Assembly: GCA_011176685.1 (NCBI GenBank)
Contig: DUED01000063.1
Span: 1-44,514 of the forward strand
Length of the DNA: 44,514 nucleotides
Origin: Anaerolineae bacterium
GTDB lineage: Bacteria > Chloroflexota > Anaerolineae > Anaerolineales > Anaerolineaceae
Reading direction: 5' to 3'
The notes beneath the pieces are model-generated. The model made no database searches. It worked only from the letters and a program-made list of their open reading frames with translations, and had not been told where the DNA came from. Positions within the stretch are counted from its first letter, which is position 1; the number at the start of each line of letters is the position of its first letter. Shown here piece by piece: positions 23,687-32,338 of this stretch. The position numbers and the translations under genes were made by a program.

Positions 23687-24826
23687 ATGGAACCATTAGA
23701 AAAATTAAAACTGCTGTCTGCAAACAGCAACCTCGAATCTGCAGAAGATACTGTATGCATCAATACCCCGCCTCGTCAGAAAAGCATCTATACCCATAAC
23801 GCGATTCTTCCAAATGGAAAGCGCATCAAGCTGCTTAAATCACTGCTTTCATCTTTTTGCGAAAACAACTGTTTTTACTGTCCCTTTCGTGCAGGCAGGG
23901 ATTTCCACCGCGAGACCTTCCGTCCAGATGAATACGCCCGATTGATTATGAACATGTACCAGGCCGGGATTATTCAAGGAGCATTCATCAGCTCCGGTAT
24001 CGCTGGCAGTAGTGTGCGCGTACAGGATAAGTTGCTAGAAACAGCCGAAATCCTGCGCTACAAACTGCACTACAGCGGCTACCTCCACCTCAAACTCATG
24101 CCCGGCATTGAATTTGCCCAGGTTGAACAAGCCATGCGGCTTGCCGATCGCGTTTCTCTTAACCTGGAAGCTCCCAATCCTGAAAGATTAGCGATACTGG
24201 CACCAGAGAAAAGCTTCAATTCACAACTTCTCAAACCGCTTGAATGGGTGCAGGAAATCCGACGCAATCATCCAAGCGGGCAGGCCTGGAAAAAACGCTG
24301 GCCTTCTTCCACCACGCAGTTCGTCGTGGGAGGTGCAGGCGAATCAGACAATGAACTGCTGAAAACCACACAATACCTGTACCACAAATTGGGCTTGAGC
24401 CGTGCATATTTTTCTCTATTCCGACCAATTATTAATACCCCTTTTGAAAACCACAAGCCCATACCTCTCAAGCGGGAACAGCGGCTGTACCAGGCATCTT
24501 TCTTGATGCGTGATTATAGTTTCTCACTTGAGGAGCTGTATTTCGACCGACACCATAATTTGCCGCTGGATATCGACCCAAAATCTGCCTGGGCAAAAAA
24601 GCATTACATCACATATCCTGTCGAAGTAAATCGGGCAGATAAACACGAGCTACTGCGTATTCCGGGGATTGGACCCAAAAGCGTTTCAACCATTTTGAAA
24701 GCCAGAAAATCTCATCAATTCAAAGATATCGCCGAACTTGGGAAACTGGGAATCTCAGCCAAGAGAGTCGCGCCCTATATCCTCCTGGCAGGTAAAAAAC
24801 CGCCATTACAACTTGCCCTATTTTAG
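23687..24826 (+). CDS. Radical SAM protein with C-terminal helix-hairpin-helix, putative DNA modification/repair
   Basis: A 379-residue radical SAM enzyme. The [4Fe-4S] motif is C58-x3-C62-x2-C65 in FCENNCFYCPF. The barrel follows with GAFISSGIAGSS, YLHLKLMPG and VSLNLEAPNPERLAIL. The tail (about residues 325-365) is a helix-hairpin-helix DNA-binding motif, LLRIPGIGPKSVSTIL. This agrees with the family named 'putative DNA modification/repair radical SAM protein', which is often encoded next to a uracil-DNA-glycosylase-like partner; that partner is absent here. The reaction is not known. The ATG at 23687 lies directly after a -10 box with no ribosome site. Fully intact and of normal length. 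Confidence 0.85.
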   Translation: MEPLEKLKLLSANSNLESAEDTVCINTPPRQKSIYTHNAILPNGKRIKLLKSLLSSFCENNCFYCPFRAGRDFHRETFRPDEYARLIMNMYQAGIIQGAFISSGIAGSSVRVQDKLLETAEILRYKLHYSGYLHLKLMPGIEFAQVEQAMRLADRVSLNLEAPNPERLAILAPEKSFNSQLLKPLEWVQEIRRNHPSGQAWKKRWPSSTTQFVVGGAGESDNELLKTTQYLYHKLGLSRAYFSLFRPIINTPFENHKPIPLKREQRLYQASFLMRDYSFSLEELYFDRHHNLPLDIDPKSAWAKKHYITYPVEVNRADKHELLRIPGIGPKSVSTILKARKSHQFKDIAELGKLGISAKRVAPYILLAGKKPPLQLALF

Positions 24827-24925
24827 GTCTTTCACCATCTGAAATTGATAAACGCGCATAAATGACACTAAATCTATGTTATATAATTCAAGACAAGTTT
24901 ATCTTTTTATTCATTGAGGTGAAGA

Positions 24926-26083
24926 ATGTCTTTAATTTTCGAAAACGCTACCATCTATTCTCCCTTAGAAATAATTGAAGAAGGTTCGCTCGTCATTTCG
25001 AGCGAGGGCCTAATCGACTATGTCGGGAAAAGTCGACAAGCAAAAGAGGGGGCAATCAATTTACAAGGCAAAATTCTCGCGCCTGGATTTATAGATATCC
25101 ATGTACATGGAGGTAGGGGTATTATGTTTGGGTATGGGGATTTAGCTTCTGAACTAGAAAAGTATTCAATGTGGGTGGCAGGTAATGGTGTTACAGGTTT
25201 TTTATGCACCATTGCCGGTCCAGATGCCATATCAACCAATGCGCTCATCAAATCTTATGTTCCAATCCTTGAGAAAGGTGTAAGCGCAGCGCAAGCCCTT
25301 GGGCTTCATCTGGAAGGACCTTTCCTGAATCCTGAAAAAAAAGGCGCATTTAACCCTAAATGGCTGCGACCACCCTCACGGCAAGAAGCCGAGACTTATT
25401 TAAAGCTGGGTAAAGGATGGATTCACCAGATGACATTGGCGCCTGAGCTGGAAGGGGCAGAAGAAATCGCAAAATTATTCAGGGCAGCAGGAGTGGTGAT
25501 TGCCCTGGGACACTCCAATACGGATTATGCAACAGCCAGCTCTGCCCTCAAAGGCAATTTCACTCACGTCACACATACTTATAACGCCCAATCTGGTCTT
25601 CATCACCGTACACCTGGAGTGGTGGGAGCCATATTAGCTTCTGATAACATCACCGCTGAATTGATCGCTGATACCGTCCATGTGCATCCTGCTGCCATGA
25701 AAGTATTGCTGCGCTGCCTGGGAGCAGATCGCATTGTGTTGATCACTGATGCTATGCCAGGCGCTGGATTGCCAGACGGTATATACGAACTTGTAGGTCA
25801 AAAAGCTATTGTTAAGGACGGCTTAGCTACACTGGAAGATGGCACCATTGCCGGCAGCACCGCTTTGTTGAATAACTGCGTTCATAATATGCATCAGATT
25901 GTAGGAGCATCTCTTAAGGAAGCTATCCAAATGGCTACTTTGAACCCTGCCAGGGTACTTGGTATTGATGACAGAGTCGGCAGTCTCGAACAAGGCAAAC
26001 TTGCCAACCTGGTTGTATTGGATGAGAATTTGAATGTCTATATGACCATGGTTCAAGGAAAGATGGTCTTCAAGAAAGAATAA
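24926..26083 (+). CDS. nagA: N-acetylglucosamine-6-phosphate deacetylase
   Basis: A 385-residue amidohydrolase that removes acetate from GlcNAc-6-P to give GlcN-6-P. Metal and catalytic residues are seen: H59 and H61 in IDIHVHGG, E130 in HLEGPFLNPEKKGA, H196 in LGHSNT, H217 in THTYNAQSG and D275 in LITDAMPGAG. The HHRTPG segment and the C-terminal LNPARVLGIDDRVGSLEQGK are typical. ATG 24926 follows GAGGTGAAG. It opens the amino-sugar island and is followed 12 bp later by a Gfo/Idh oxidoreductase, so the first three genes form one transcript. No nagB lies beside it. Confidence 0.94.
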   Translation: MSLIFENATIYSPLEIIEEGSLVISSEGLIDYVGKSRQAKEGAINLQGKILAPGFIDIHVHGGRGIMFGYGDLASELEKYSMWVAGNGVTGFLCTIAGPDAISTNALIKSYVPILEKGVSAAQALGLHLEGPFLNPEKKGAFNPKWLRPPSRQEAETYLKLGKGWIHQMTLAPELEGAEEIAKLFRAAGVVIALGHSNTDYATASSALKGNFTHVTHTYNAQSGLHHRTPGVVGAILASDNITAELIADTVHVHPAAMKVLLRCLGADRIVLITDAMPGAGLPDGIYELVGQKAIVKDGLATLEDGTIAGSTALLNNCVHNMHQIVGASLKEAIQMATLNPARVLGIDDRVGSLEQGKLANLVVLDENLNVYMTMVQGKMVFKKE

Positions 26084-26095
26084 AAAGGATATTTA

Positions 26096-27235
26096 ATGTC
26101 CCCTAGAAAATTCCACATTGGTTTAATCGGTTTTGGCTTTATTGGTAAAGTGCACGCTAATGCCTACCGAAGCATCCCATACGCATTCAAACAACCAGTT
26201 GTTACAGCAAGTTTGCAAGCTGTGCTGCGCTCAAAAAAACAACCGGAGGAACAATTTCTCTCAGATATCGAAACAAAGTGCTGCTTCTCAAAAGAAGAAT
26301 TCTACAATCAACCATTAGACATCATCGATATCTGCACACCCAACTTCCTGCACAGGGAGCAGGCAATTGAAGCCCTTTCACATGGCTTGCACGTTTATTG
26401 TGAAAAACCGCTGGGGGCAAACCTTTCAGACGCACGCGAAATTGCTAAGATAGCTAGAAAAGTTGGATCATTTACTCACACCGCTTTCATATTTCGTTAT
26501 TTGCCAGCTGTGAGACAATCGAAATCAATTATAGATGCAGGTTTGATTGGTGAAGTCTTTAATTTTCGAAGCCATTACTTCCACAGCAGTTATATTAATC
26601 CCAACCGCCCCATTTCCTGGCGATTAAAGAAAGCTTCCTCTGGTGGCGGTACACTCACAGATTTAGGCATACACCTCATTGATCTGGTTCGATACTTATT
26701 AGGTGAGACTGCATGGGTTCAGTGCATCACTAGGACATTTATTGGAGAACGCCCCCCCTTACTCGGCAGCAGCAAATTCGAAATAGTGGACGTGGACGAC
26801 TGGGCACTGTGCACTTTGGGAATGCAGAATAACGCAGTAGGGATCATTGAGGTAACCAGGATGGCTGGCGGTACTCCCGACAGTCTTAAACTAGAGATTT
26901 TCGGCAGCCAGGGTACAATCGAAATCAATTTAGCCGACCCTGGACTTGTAAAATATTTTGATGAGAAAAAGCAACAATGGCGAATTGGTGACCTTGGTCT
27001 GTCCACCCCTAAAGATGAACACCCCATTGAACAATTATGGCCCAATTCAAAAATGGCACTTGGTTTATTCATCAATGCCCATCTGGCATCTGTTTACGAC
27101 TTTCTGAAGTACATCAATGAGGGCAAGGACTCATCAATTAATTTCCAAACCGCGCTCGCTGACCAGGAAATCTTAGAAGCAGCATATATTTCCGCAAGCA
27201 GAAAGGGTGAGAGAATCAAGCTCCCCTTATTATAA
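26096..27235 (+). CDS. Gfo/Idh/MocA family oxidoreductase (first of two)
   Basis: A 379-residue NAD(P)-dependent sugar oxidoreductase. The Rossmann domain starts with IGLIGFGFIGKVHANAY (GxGxxG), has DIIDICTPNFLHREQA and the signature CEKPLGANLSDA with the catalytic-region Lys. The C-terminal substrate domain includes SGGGTLTDLGIHLIDLVRYLLG with the usual Asp/His pair. Such enzymes oxidise or reduce hydroxyls of sugars and inositols, often at C3. It lies between nagA and a second, shorter Gfo/Idh gene. The two are only distantly similar and may act in series or as a pair on one glycoside. Substrate unknown. Confidence 0.9.
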   Translation: MSPRKFHIGLIGFGFIGKVHANAYRSIPYAFKQPVVTASLQAVLRSKKQPEEQFLSDIETKCCFSKEEFYNQPLDIIDICTPNFLHREQAIEALSHGLHVYCEKPLGANLSDAREIAKIARKVGSFTHTAFIFRYLPAVRQSKSIIDAGLIGEVFNFRSHYFHSSYINPNRPISWRLKKASSGGGTLTDLGIHLIDLVRYLLGETAWVQCITRTFIGERPPLLGSSKFEIVDVDDWALCTLGMQNNAVGIIEVTRMAGGTPDSLKLEIFGSQGTIEINLADPGLVKYFDEKKQQWRIGDLGLSTPKDEHPIEQLWPNSKMALGLFINAHLASVYDFLKYINEGKDSSINFQTALADQEILEAAYISASRKGERIKLPLL

Positions 27236-27264
27236 AAAAACGTATTTAATAAACAGGAAAGAAC

Positions 27265-28245
27265 ATGGAAATCATCATTGTTGGAGTTGGTGGAATTGCA
27301 CGCAGGGCGTACCTACCCCTGCTTACATCCTGGGATAATGTCGAGATAACAGGTATTTTCAGCCGTACACAAAAATCTGTTAACGAGGTTTGTAATAAAT
27401 GGCACATCACTAATGGCACAACAGATGTCAACGATTTGATGAAATCCAAACCCGATGCTGCCTTTGTCTTAACCAATGACGCCACCCATTTCAAGTTCAC
27501 AAAAATGCTATTGGAAGCCGACGTTGACGTATTTGTGGAAAAGCCGGCTGCCAGCACAAGCCATGAAGCATACCAATTAGCTTCAATCGCTGGAGAGCGT
27601 AACAGGATTCTCGTAGTGGGGTTTAACAGGCGATATGCTCTGTTATACAGAAAAGCGAAAGAGCTTTTTACCGGAAAGAAAATCCAGCTTGCAGTTATCC
27701 AGAAACACCGCACAAAAGCCACGCATATCAGTCTTTATAACAATTACTTGGATGACACCATTCATCAGATCGATCTCTTGAGCTACTACTGTGGAAAAGT
27801 CATCCCATTAGATACCCACATCGAAATGCGTAATGAAAAATTAGTCGGTGCAGTCAGCACAGTTGCCTTGCCTGAAGGCGGCCTAGGCGTGTTAATGACC
27901 AGCTTGGAAGCTGGTGCTTGGCAAGAAAACGCAACTCTATATGGAGAAGAATTGACTGTTGAAGTGGACGCTTTCAGGCAGTTGCGTATTAAACACCATG
28001 ATCATGAAGAAGTTTATGGTACGGATAGGGCAGGAAAGTGGATCACTGACATGAAGGAACGTGGATTTCATGGTGTCATCGAACACTTCTTCGAATGTAT
28101 TAAAACTCGCAAGCAGCCTTTAACCAATGGAATAGAAGCAGCGCGCACACAGGAACTTATGGAACAGATGGTTCAAGCTGCTGGAAGCGAAGCAGGAGCA
28201 CCTAAAGGGGAATGGGATCGCGTAGAACGTTGGGAAAATAATTAA
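27265..28245 (+). CDS. Gfo/Idh/MocA family oxidoreductase (second of two)
   Basis: A 326-residue relative of the preceding protein. The nucleotide-binding start is IIVGVGGIARRAYLPLL, followed by KPDAAFVLTNDATHFKFT and VFVEKPAASTSHEAY with the EKP motif, then GFNRRYALLYRKAKELF. The substrate domain has DDTIHQIDLLSYYCG where the catalytic His is expected. It is shorter than classical Gfo/Idh proteins at its C-terminus. RBS is ACAGGAAAGAAC before the ATG. It closes the nagA transcript and converges with nanE across 146 bp. Such VirD-like/YceM-like enzymes are seen in sialic acid and amino-sugar loci. The exact substrate is not deducible. Confidence 0.87.
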   Translation: MEIIIVGVGGIARRAYLPLLTSWDNVEITGIFSRTQKSVNEVCNKWHITNGTTDVNDLMKSKPDAAFVLTNDATHFKFTKMLLEADVDVFVEKPAASTSHEAYQLASIAGERNRILVVGFNRRYALLYRKAKELFTGKKIQLAVIQKHRTKATHISLYNNYLDDTIHQIDLLSYYCGKVIPLDTHIEMRNEKLVGAVSTVALPEGGLGVLMTSLEAGAWQENATLYGEELTVEVDAFRQLRIKHHDHEEVYGTDRAGKWITDMKERGFHGVIEHFFECIKTRKQPLTNGIEAARTQELMEQMVQAAGSEAGAPKGEWDRVERWENN

Positions 28246-28391
28246 TCTACGTAAAATTGAAATTAATTTGATTAAATCCTTTACTCTCCCCATGGAAAAT
28301 CGATTGACTAAAATATTCTCAATAATCCTAAATATTCCACAGTATTATCTCAATTGAGAGTGATCGTAAAGATTATTTATGAAGTAATAAA

Positions 28392-29114
28392 CTAATAATC
28401 CCCTTTCAGTTTTGAAACGTAGAGCTGTGTTATTTTGTACGGGTTTGTAATCGCTGTACCAACCACTACCGCATGTGCACCACATACCAAAGCTTTAGCC
28501 GCTTTCTCCGGTGTATTAAAACGTCCTTCTGCAATGACAGGTATAGACAATGCTTTGCTCAAACGCTTAATTAATTCAAAATCCGGTTCCTTGACCGGAA
28601 TTTCCCCTAGACTCCCATAATTAGGTGAGTATGGAGTGTAACCCGAAATAGTGGTTATCACTCCATCTACACCCCATTTCTCTGCATTAACCCCCTCTTC
28701 ATATATGGATAGGTCGCCCAGAACAATGCAATTTAACTGCTTTTTTATCTCAGAGATAAATTCCTCTAAAGTTAAATCGTCAAACCTCGCACGTTTGGTA
28801 ACGTCTACTGCAATTGCATCTGCTCCTGCTTCGATTAATTGACCTGCTTCTTTCAGTGTAGGCGTTATGCGCAGTTCCTTCCCTTTAAATATCTTTTTAA
28901 ATATCTTTTTAATGCCGATGATAGGGAGAGAAGTAGCTTTCTTGAATAACGGCACCCAACGAAGATTTATACGCACTGCAACTGCACCTCCGGCTTCAAT
29001 AGATTCTGCCAGACCATGCATGGCACCAGAGGTATTAAAATGAGGGTTCTGCTCCTCCGCTGTATAAGCAGACACAATTAGCCCACCTTTTAATCGATCG
29101 AAGAAATCTTTCAT
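28392..29114 (-). CDS. nanE: N-acetylmannosamine-6-phosphate 2-epimerase
   Basis: A 240-residue TIM-barrel epimerase that converts ManNAc-6-P to GlcNAc-6-P, the substrate of NagA. It has the family's GGLIVSAYTAEEQNPHFN start, GADAIAVDVTKRAR, VDGVITTISGYTPYS with the catalytic region, the conserved PVIAEGRFNTPEKAAKAL (with the Glu and Arg) and HAVVVGTAITNPYKIT. In the early loop the usual 'VSCQA' reads VSAYT. It ends a three-gene minus-strand transcript, 6 bp after the UPF0309-type gene. This ties the island to a pathway using N-acetylmannosamine or sialic-acid-derived sugar; no sialic acid lyase or kinase is present here. Confidence 0.9.
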   Translation of the reverse strand: MKDFFDRLKGGLIVSAYTAEEQNPHFNTSGAMHGLAESIEAGGAVAVRINLRWVPLFKKATSLPIIGIKKIFKKIFKGKELRITPTLKEAGQLIEAGADAIAVDVTKRARFDDLTLEEFISEIKKQLNCIVLGDLSIYEEGVNAEKWGVDGVITTISGYTPYSPNYGSLGEIPVKEPDFELIKRLSKALSIPVIAEGRFNTPEKAAKALVCGAHAVVVGTAITNPYKITQLYVSKLKGDY

Positions 29115-29120
29115 ATTAAC

Positions 29121-29864
29121 TCACCAGTTGTGAATACGATCCCTATACTTCTCCATTAATTTCTGATTTGTCTCCATACTGCCATCCAGGTTACCATACA
29201 TAAACACAGGTGGCTCTATCCCTTGCTCTTTTATGTTGTAAATAGCTTCTACAAGGGTTGCGTGAATGAGATATGCACCGATTATTCCAGATGCTGCCCC
29301 CACACGTTGGCCCATCCCCTCCTCATATAATATCGTATCGGCATAAGGGCCCTTATTGTCTAAGATAACATCTGCATAATCCAGTAAACGCTTTCCTGAG
29401 GAATGACGGGAGGTTTGGCTCAAACTAAATTCTACATTAGTTTCAACAATTACTTTATGCTCGTGTTCCTTGGCTGTTCTGGCAAAGTCAATAGGAGCAG
29501 CATTACGTCCCGAATTCGATATCACCAAAAATACATCGCCCATTTGAGGTTGCAGGTGGTTAAAAATCACTTCCCCCAACCCCTCAACTCTCTCCATAAA
29601 AATACTCTTCATTACACCAACAGAGCCGGCTAATGACAAATCTACAACTTGATTGATAGGCACTAGTGTGCCAGCGCGAGCAAATATCTCTTCTGAAAGA
29701 CAATTGGAATGGCCTGTCCCAAAAACATGCAGAAGATTATCACTAATAATCGCATCAGCAATAATCTTCGCTGCTCCTTCAATATTTTTTCCTTGAGTCT
29801 GGCGAATCTCAGCCAGAACTGCATCTACCCCTTCAAAAAATAACTCGTATCCCTTCTTTGACAT
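29121..29864 (-). CDS. SIS-domain phosphosugar-binding protein, UPF0309 type (first copy)
   Basis: A 247-residue single-SIS-domain protein. Motifs are LLHVFGTGHSNCLSEEIFARAG (phosphate-binding GTGHS), GDVFLVISNSGRNAAPIDFA with the second phosphate loop SNSG, SLSQTSRHSSGKRL and a C-terminal MYGNLDGSMETNQKL. This is the UPF0309 pattern, whose members bind phosphosugars and are thought to be isomerases or regulators. A paralogue lies at 33913-34665 in the same island; the two share the layout but only part of the sequence. RBS AAAGGAGATGAA precedes the ATG. Its function is unproven. Flanked by nanE and a double-SIS gene. Confidence 0.88.
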   Translation of the reverse strand: MSKKGYELFFEGVDAVLAEIRQTQGKNIEGAAKIIADAIISDNLLHVFGTGHSNCLSEEIFARAGTLVPINQVVDLSLAGSVGVMKSIFMERVEGLGEVIFNHLQPQMGDVFLVISNSGRNAAPIDFARTAKEHEHKVIVETNVEFSLSQTSRHSSGKRLLDYADVILDNKGPYADTILYEEGMGQRVGAASGIIGAYLIHATLVEAIYNIKEQGIEPPVFMYGNLDGSMETNQKLMEKYRDRIHNW

Positions 29865-29919
29865 TTCATCTCCTTTCTTTAGACAGAAAATTTTTCTTCG
29901 CTAAGAAACAATTCAAAAA

Positions 29920-31023
29920 TCATTTTCTTAATTCTGGCTCCTCCCTTCCTGGAGGTAATATCGCATCCAGTATTTGCCGCATAGATTCAGGAACATCTGG
30001 ATTCAATCCGCGCGTAATTGTCCAATTATATGCTAACAACTGCACAGCCGGTAAATAAACAAGGGCAGCTAAAAATGGGTCAACCTGCTCCGCAATTTTG
30101 ATAGTTGCTTTACTTTTCGGAATAGTCGGTAGATTGGGCGGTTGGATGCAAATACTTTTAGCCCCAAATTTATGCGCCAATTCAATCAAACTAGTTGATA
30201 ACTCATAATCTTCCTGCATCACTAATGTATACACCAACCAGTCCTCATTCAAGGCACCTATTGGTCCTTGCAGAAGACCTGCCGTGCTGTTGCCACGGGT
30301 GGGAATATACGCTGACTCTTGAACTTTAACTGCTGCTTCAAGTGCTACTCCATAATTACTGCAAGTCCCTACCACGTTCAGATATTTTTGATCTTTCACC
30401 CAAGACATCAATCCCTTAACCTCAGGATCAATTTGAGCAATTGTCCTCGTAATAATTTCTGGTAACCTCTCTAATTCTGCCATTCTCTTCTGCGTCAATG
30501 GGTTAGAAACATTAGCAAGTTCAAGACCTAAACGCATTAACAAACCCGCGCCCGCTAACACGCTCTTCGTTTTGGGGAATGTAATTTCGGGACCTTCCTG
30601 TGTAAGCAAGGTCAAATCCGAATTATGCGCTAATAAGCTATTAGCAACCCCAGTAACCGCCACGCCAAGTGCACCAAGTCGATTTGCCGCTTTAATTATC
30701 CCTACAACTGACTCACGCTCACCCGAACGGGAAACTGCCACAATTAGAGATTTTTCATTGACCCATTGCTCTTGAAAATATGCAGTCTCTTCAGAATTAA
30801 TTATCATAATTGGTTTATCTAAGGAAATATCAAACAACGGTTTCGCCATTACAGCAGCTGTATAGGAACTGCCCAAACCCGTTATTAAAATTCTTTCAAT
30901 TTCCCTCTTTCGAAATTCCTTCCCGATTTCCCGTACAGCAGAATCATTTGCCTGCAACGTTTCCTGCAAAGCCCCTGGCCCCTCATGAATATATTTAAGC
31001 ATGTGGTAATCTTTTTTATCCAA
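29920..31023 (-). CDS. Double-SIS sugar isomerase/deaminase, GlmS/AgaS-like
   Basis: A protein of about 367 residues with two SIS domains and no amidotransferase domain. Visible motifs: IHEGPGALQETL, ILITGLGSSYTAA, LIVAVSRSGERESVV, LNVVGTCSNYGVALEAAVKVQESAYIP in two parts, QGPIGALNED and the tail GLNPDVPESMRQILDAI, which resembles the 'NPDxPxxLxKVT' end of AgaS/FrlB-type enzymes. These deaminate or deglycate phosphorylated amino sugars, so this is the best candidate for GlcN-6-P to fructose-6-P conversion in place of NagB. I start at TTG 31023, which has GAGGAGG seven bases upstream; a longer reading from 31185 adds 54 residues of no homology. Confidence 0.82.
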   Translation of the reverse strand: MDKKDYHMLKYIHEGPGALQETLQANDSAVREIGKEFRKREIERILITGLGSSYTAAVMAKPLFDISLDKPIMIINSEETAYFQEQWVNEKSLIVAVSRSGERESVVGIIKAANRLGALGVAVTGVANSLLAHNSDLTLLTQEGPEITFPKTKSVLAGAGLLMRLGLELANVSNPLTQKRMAELERLPEIITRTIAQIDPEVKGLMSWVKDQKYLNVVGTCSNYGVALEAAVKVQESAYIPTRGNSTAGLLQGPIGALNEDWLVYTLVMQEDYELSTSLIELAHKFGAKSICIQPPNLPTIPKSKATIKIAEQVDPFLAALVYLPAVQLLAYNWTITRGLNPDVPESMRQILDAILPPGREEPELRK

Positions 31024-31463
31024 CGATATCCTCCTCGATATTATTTTAACCTCATTGCTTGCTTGGCTGCCTGATAATGATAGCTCAGCCTGGATATCCC
31101 TTTTATATCCAAAGTGTATAGTATCTCCTGGACACCGCACAAAATCCCTTCTCTTCAAAAACATCATAGAGAGTGGATGTGCCATGCTCCTTTGACAATA
31201 CTAACCTGTCTCGCTCAGACTATTTGGGTTTTTTTGGATCAATTTTCATCACACCAAAATAAGTTTGAACGATTATCCCTCTCCTAACAGCTATACATTT
31301 TTTAGAAAGAAAATTGAAATCAATATTTCTTGGCATGATTCAAATGAGAGCAATACTCCTTTATACATCCCATCTTGGCTATTCTAGAGTAGAATAATTT
31401 CGGTGTCAATATAAAGTAATTCCAATTTAATTTTACTAGAAGCTTATAAAAAGGAGCAATTGA
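31024..31463. other. Divergent control region of the amino-sugar island
   Basis: A 440-bp region between the double-SIS gene (minus) and the PIG-L gene (plus). It holds the palindrome at 31381-31395. I see no textbook promoter pair on either strand, and the 54 codons open upstream of 31023 look non-coding (a Cys- and Arg-containing stretch without homology). No RNA gene was recognised. Confidence 0.45.
31381..31395. promoter_or_regulatory. Perfect palindrome upstream of the PIG-L operon
   Basis: ATTCTA-GAG-TAGAAT is a perfect inverted repeat, 69 bp before the PIG-L ATG. Read with two more bases (ATTCTAGAGTAGAATAA) it closely resembles the site before PTS EIIB (ATTCTAGAAAGAATAA), which suggests one regulator for both. 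Confidence 0.38.
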
Positions 31464-32312
31464 ATGCAATTCTCAAAACCAACGGCAGATATTTATGTTC
31501 CTGATGGGGAAAATATTGAGGAAGCATTACGCAGGACAACACATCTAGCAATCGGCGCTCACCCCGATGATATCGAGGCTTGGGCTTATGATGGCATTAG
31601 GCAATGTTTCGACAAAGAATCACAATGGTTCACCGCTGTTACAGTCACAAATGGCTCTGGTGCACCCAGAGATTATCTCTACGCAGAAATGAGCGATGAA
31701 AAAATGATGCAAATAAGAAGATTGGAGCAACGCAAAGCCGCGCACATCGGCAATTATTCCGCTGCTATACAACTGGATTATTTCAGCCATGAAGTGAAAG
31801 AAAAAAAGAATCATCAATTAATCACAGACATCGAATCAATCCTTAAAATGACAAAGCCAAAAATCGCATATACGCATAATCTGGCTGATAAGCATGATAC
31901 CCACCTGGCTGTTGCATTGCGTGTAATTGAAGCGATGCGCAAGTTGCCACAATCGGAACAACCTGAAAAGGTATACGGTTTTGAAGCATGGCGCGACTTG
32001 GACTGGATGGTGGATAAAGACAAAGTCATTTTTGACATCAGTGGTCATCCAAACCTTGCCAGTGCATTAATCGCCGTATATGACACACAGAATATCGGCA
32101 GTAAACGCTATGATTTAGGAATCATAGCAAGACGGACAGCCCATGCAATCATGAGCGAAACACATGGCACTGGTAGTGTTGAGGGTGTTATATTCGCCAT
32201 GGACCTCACTCCTTTGATCAAGGACCTTGCTTTAGATCCTTGTAAATATGCCTTGGAATTTATCCAACACCTCAGTAATGATGTAAAAAAGCGAATAAAG
32301 AAATTACAATGA
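31464..32312 (+). CDS. PIG-L/LmbE-family N-deacetylase
   Basis: A 282-residue zinc-dependent deacetylase of the PIG-L/LmbE fold. The metal site AIGAHPDDIEAWAYDG (with HPDD) and a downstream His in THNLADKHDTHLAVALRVIEA are present. Members remove acetyl groups from N-acetylglucosaminyl compounds (for example GlcNAc-inositol, GlcNAc-malate, chitobiose), so the position in an amino-sugar island fits. Residues 200-240 carry a GSKRYDLGIIARRTAHA stretch found in the DUF-like variant of sugar-island PIG-L proteins. AAAAAGGAGCAATTGA precedes ATG. It leads a three-gene transcript with a HAD phosphatase and a CutC-like protein. The exact amide substrate is unknown. Confidence 0.88.
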   Translation: MQFSKPTADIYVPDGENIEEALRRTTHLAIGAHPDDIEAWAYDGIRQCFDKESQWFTAVTVTNGSGAPRDYLYAEMSDEKMMQIRRLEQRKAAHIGNYSAAIQLDYFSHEVKEKKNHQLITDIESILKMTKPKIAYTHNLADKHDTHLAVALRVIEAMRKLPQSEQPEKVYGFEAWRDLDWMVDKDKVIFDISGHPNLASALIAVYDTQNIGSKRYDLGIIARRTAHAIMSETHGTGSVEGVIFAMDLTPLIKDLALDPCKYALEFIQHLSNDVKKRIKKLQ

Positions 32313-32338
32313 ACCTATGTATGACAAAGGTAATATAA

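Noticed and set aside
31024-31185. A 54-residue extension of the double-SIS protein, from an ATG behind AAAGGAGC
   Set aside because: Only one base separates the GGAG from that ATG, the extension has no SIS homology, and TTG 31023 has a better spaced GAGGAGG.
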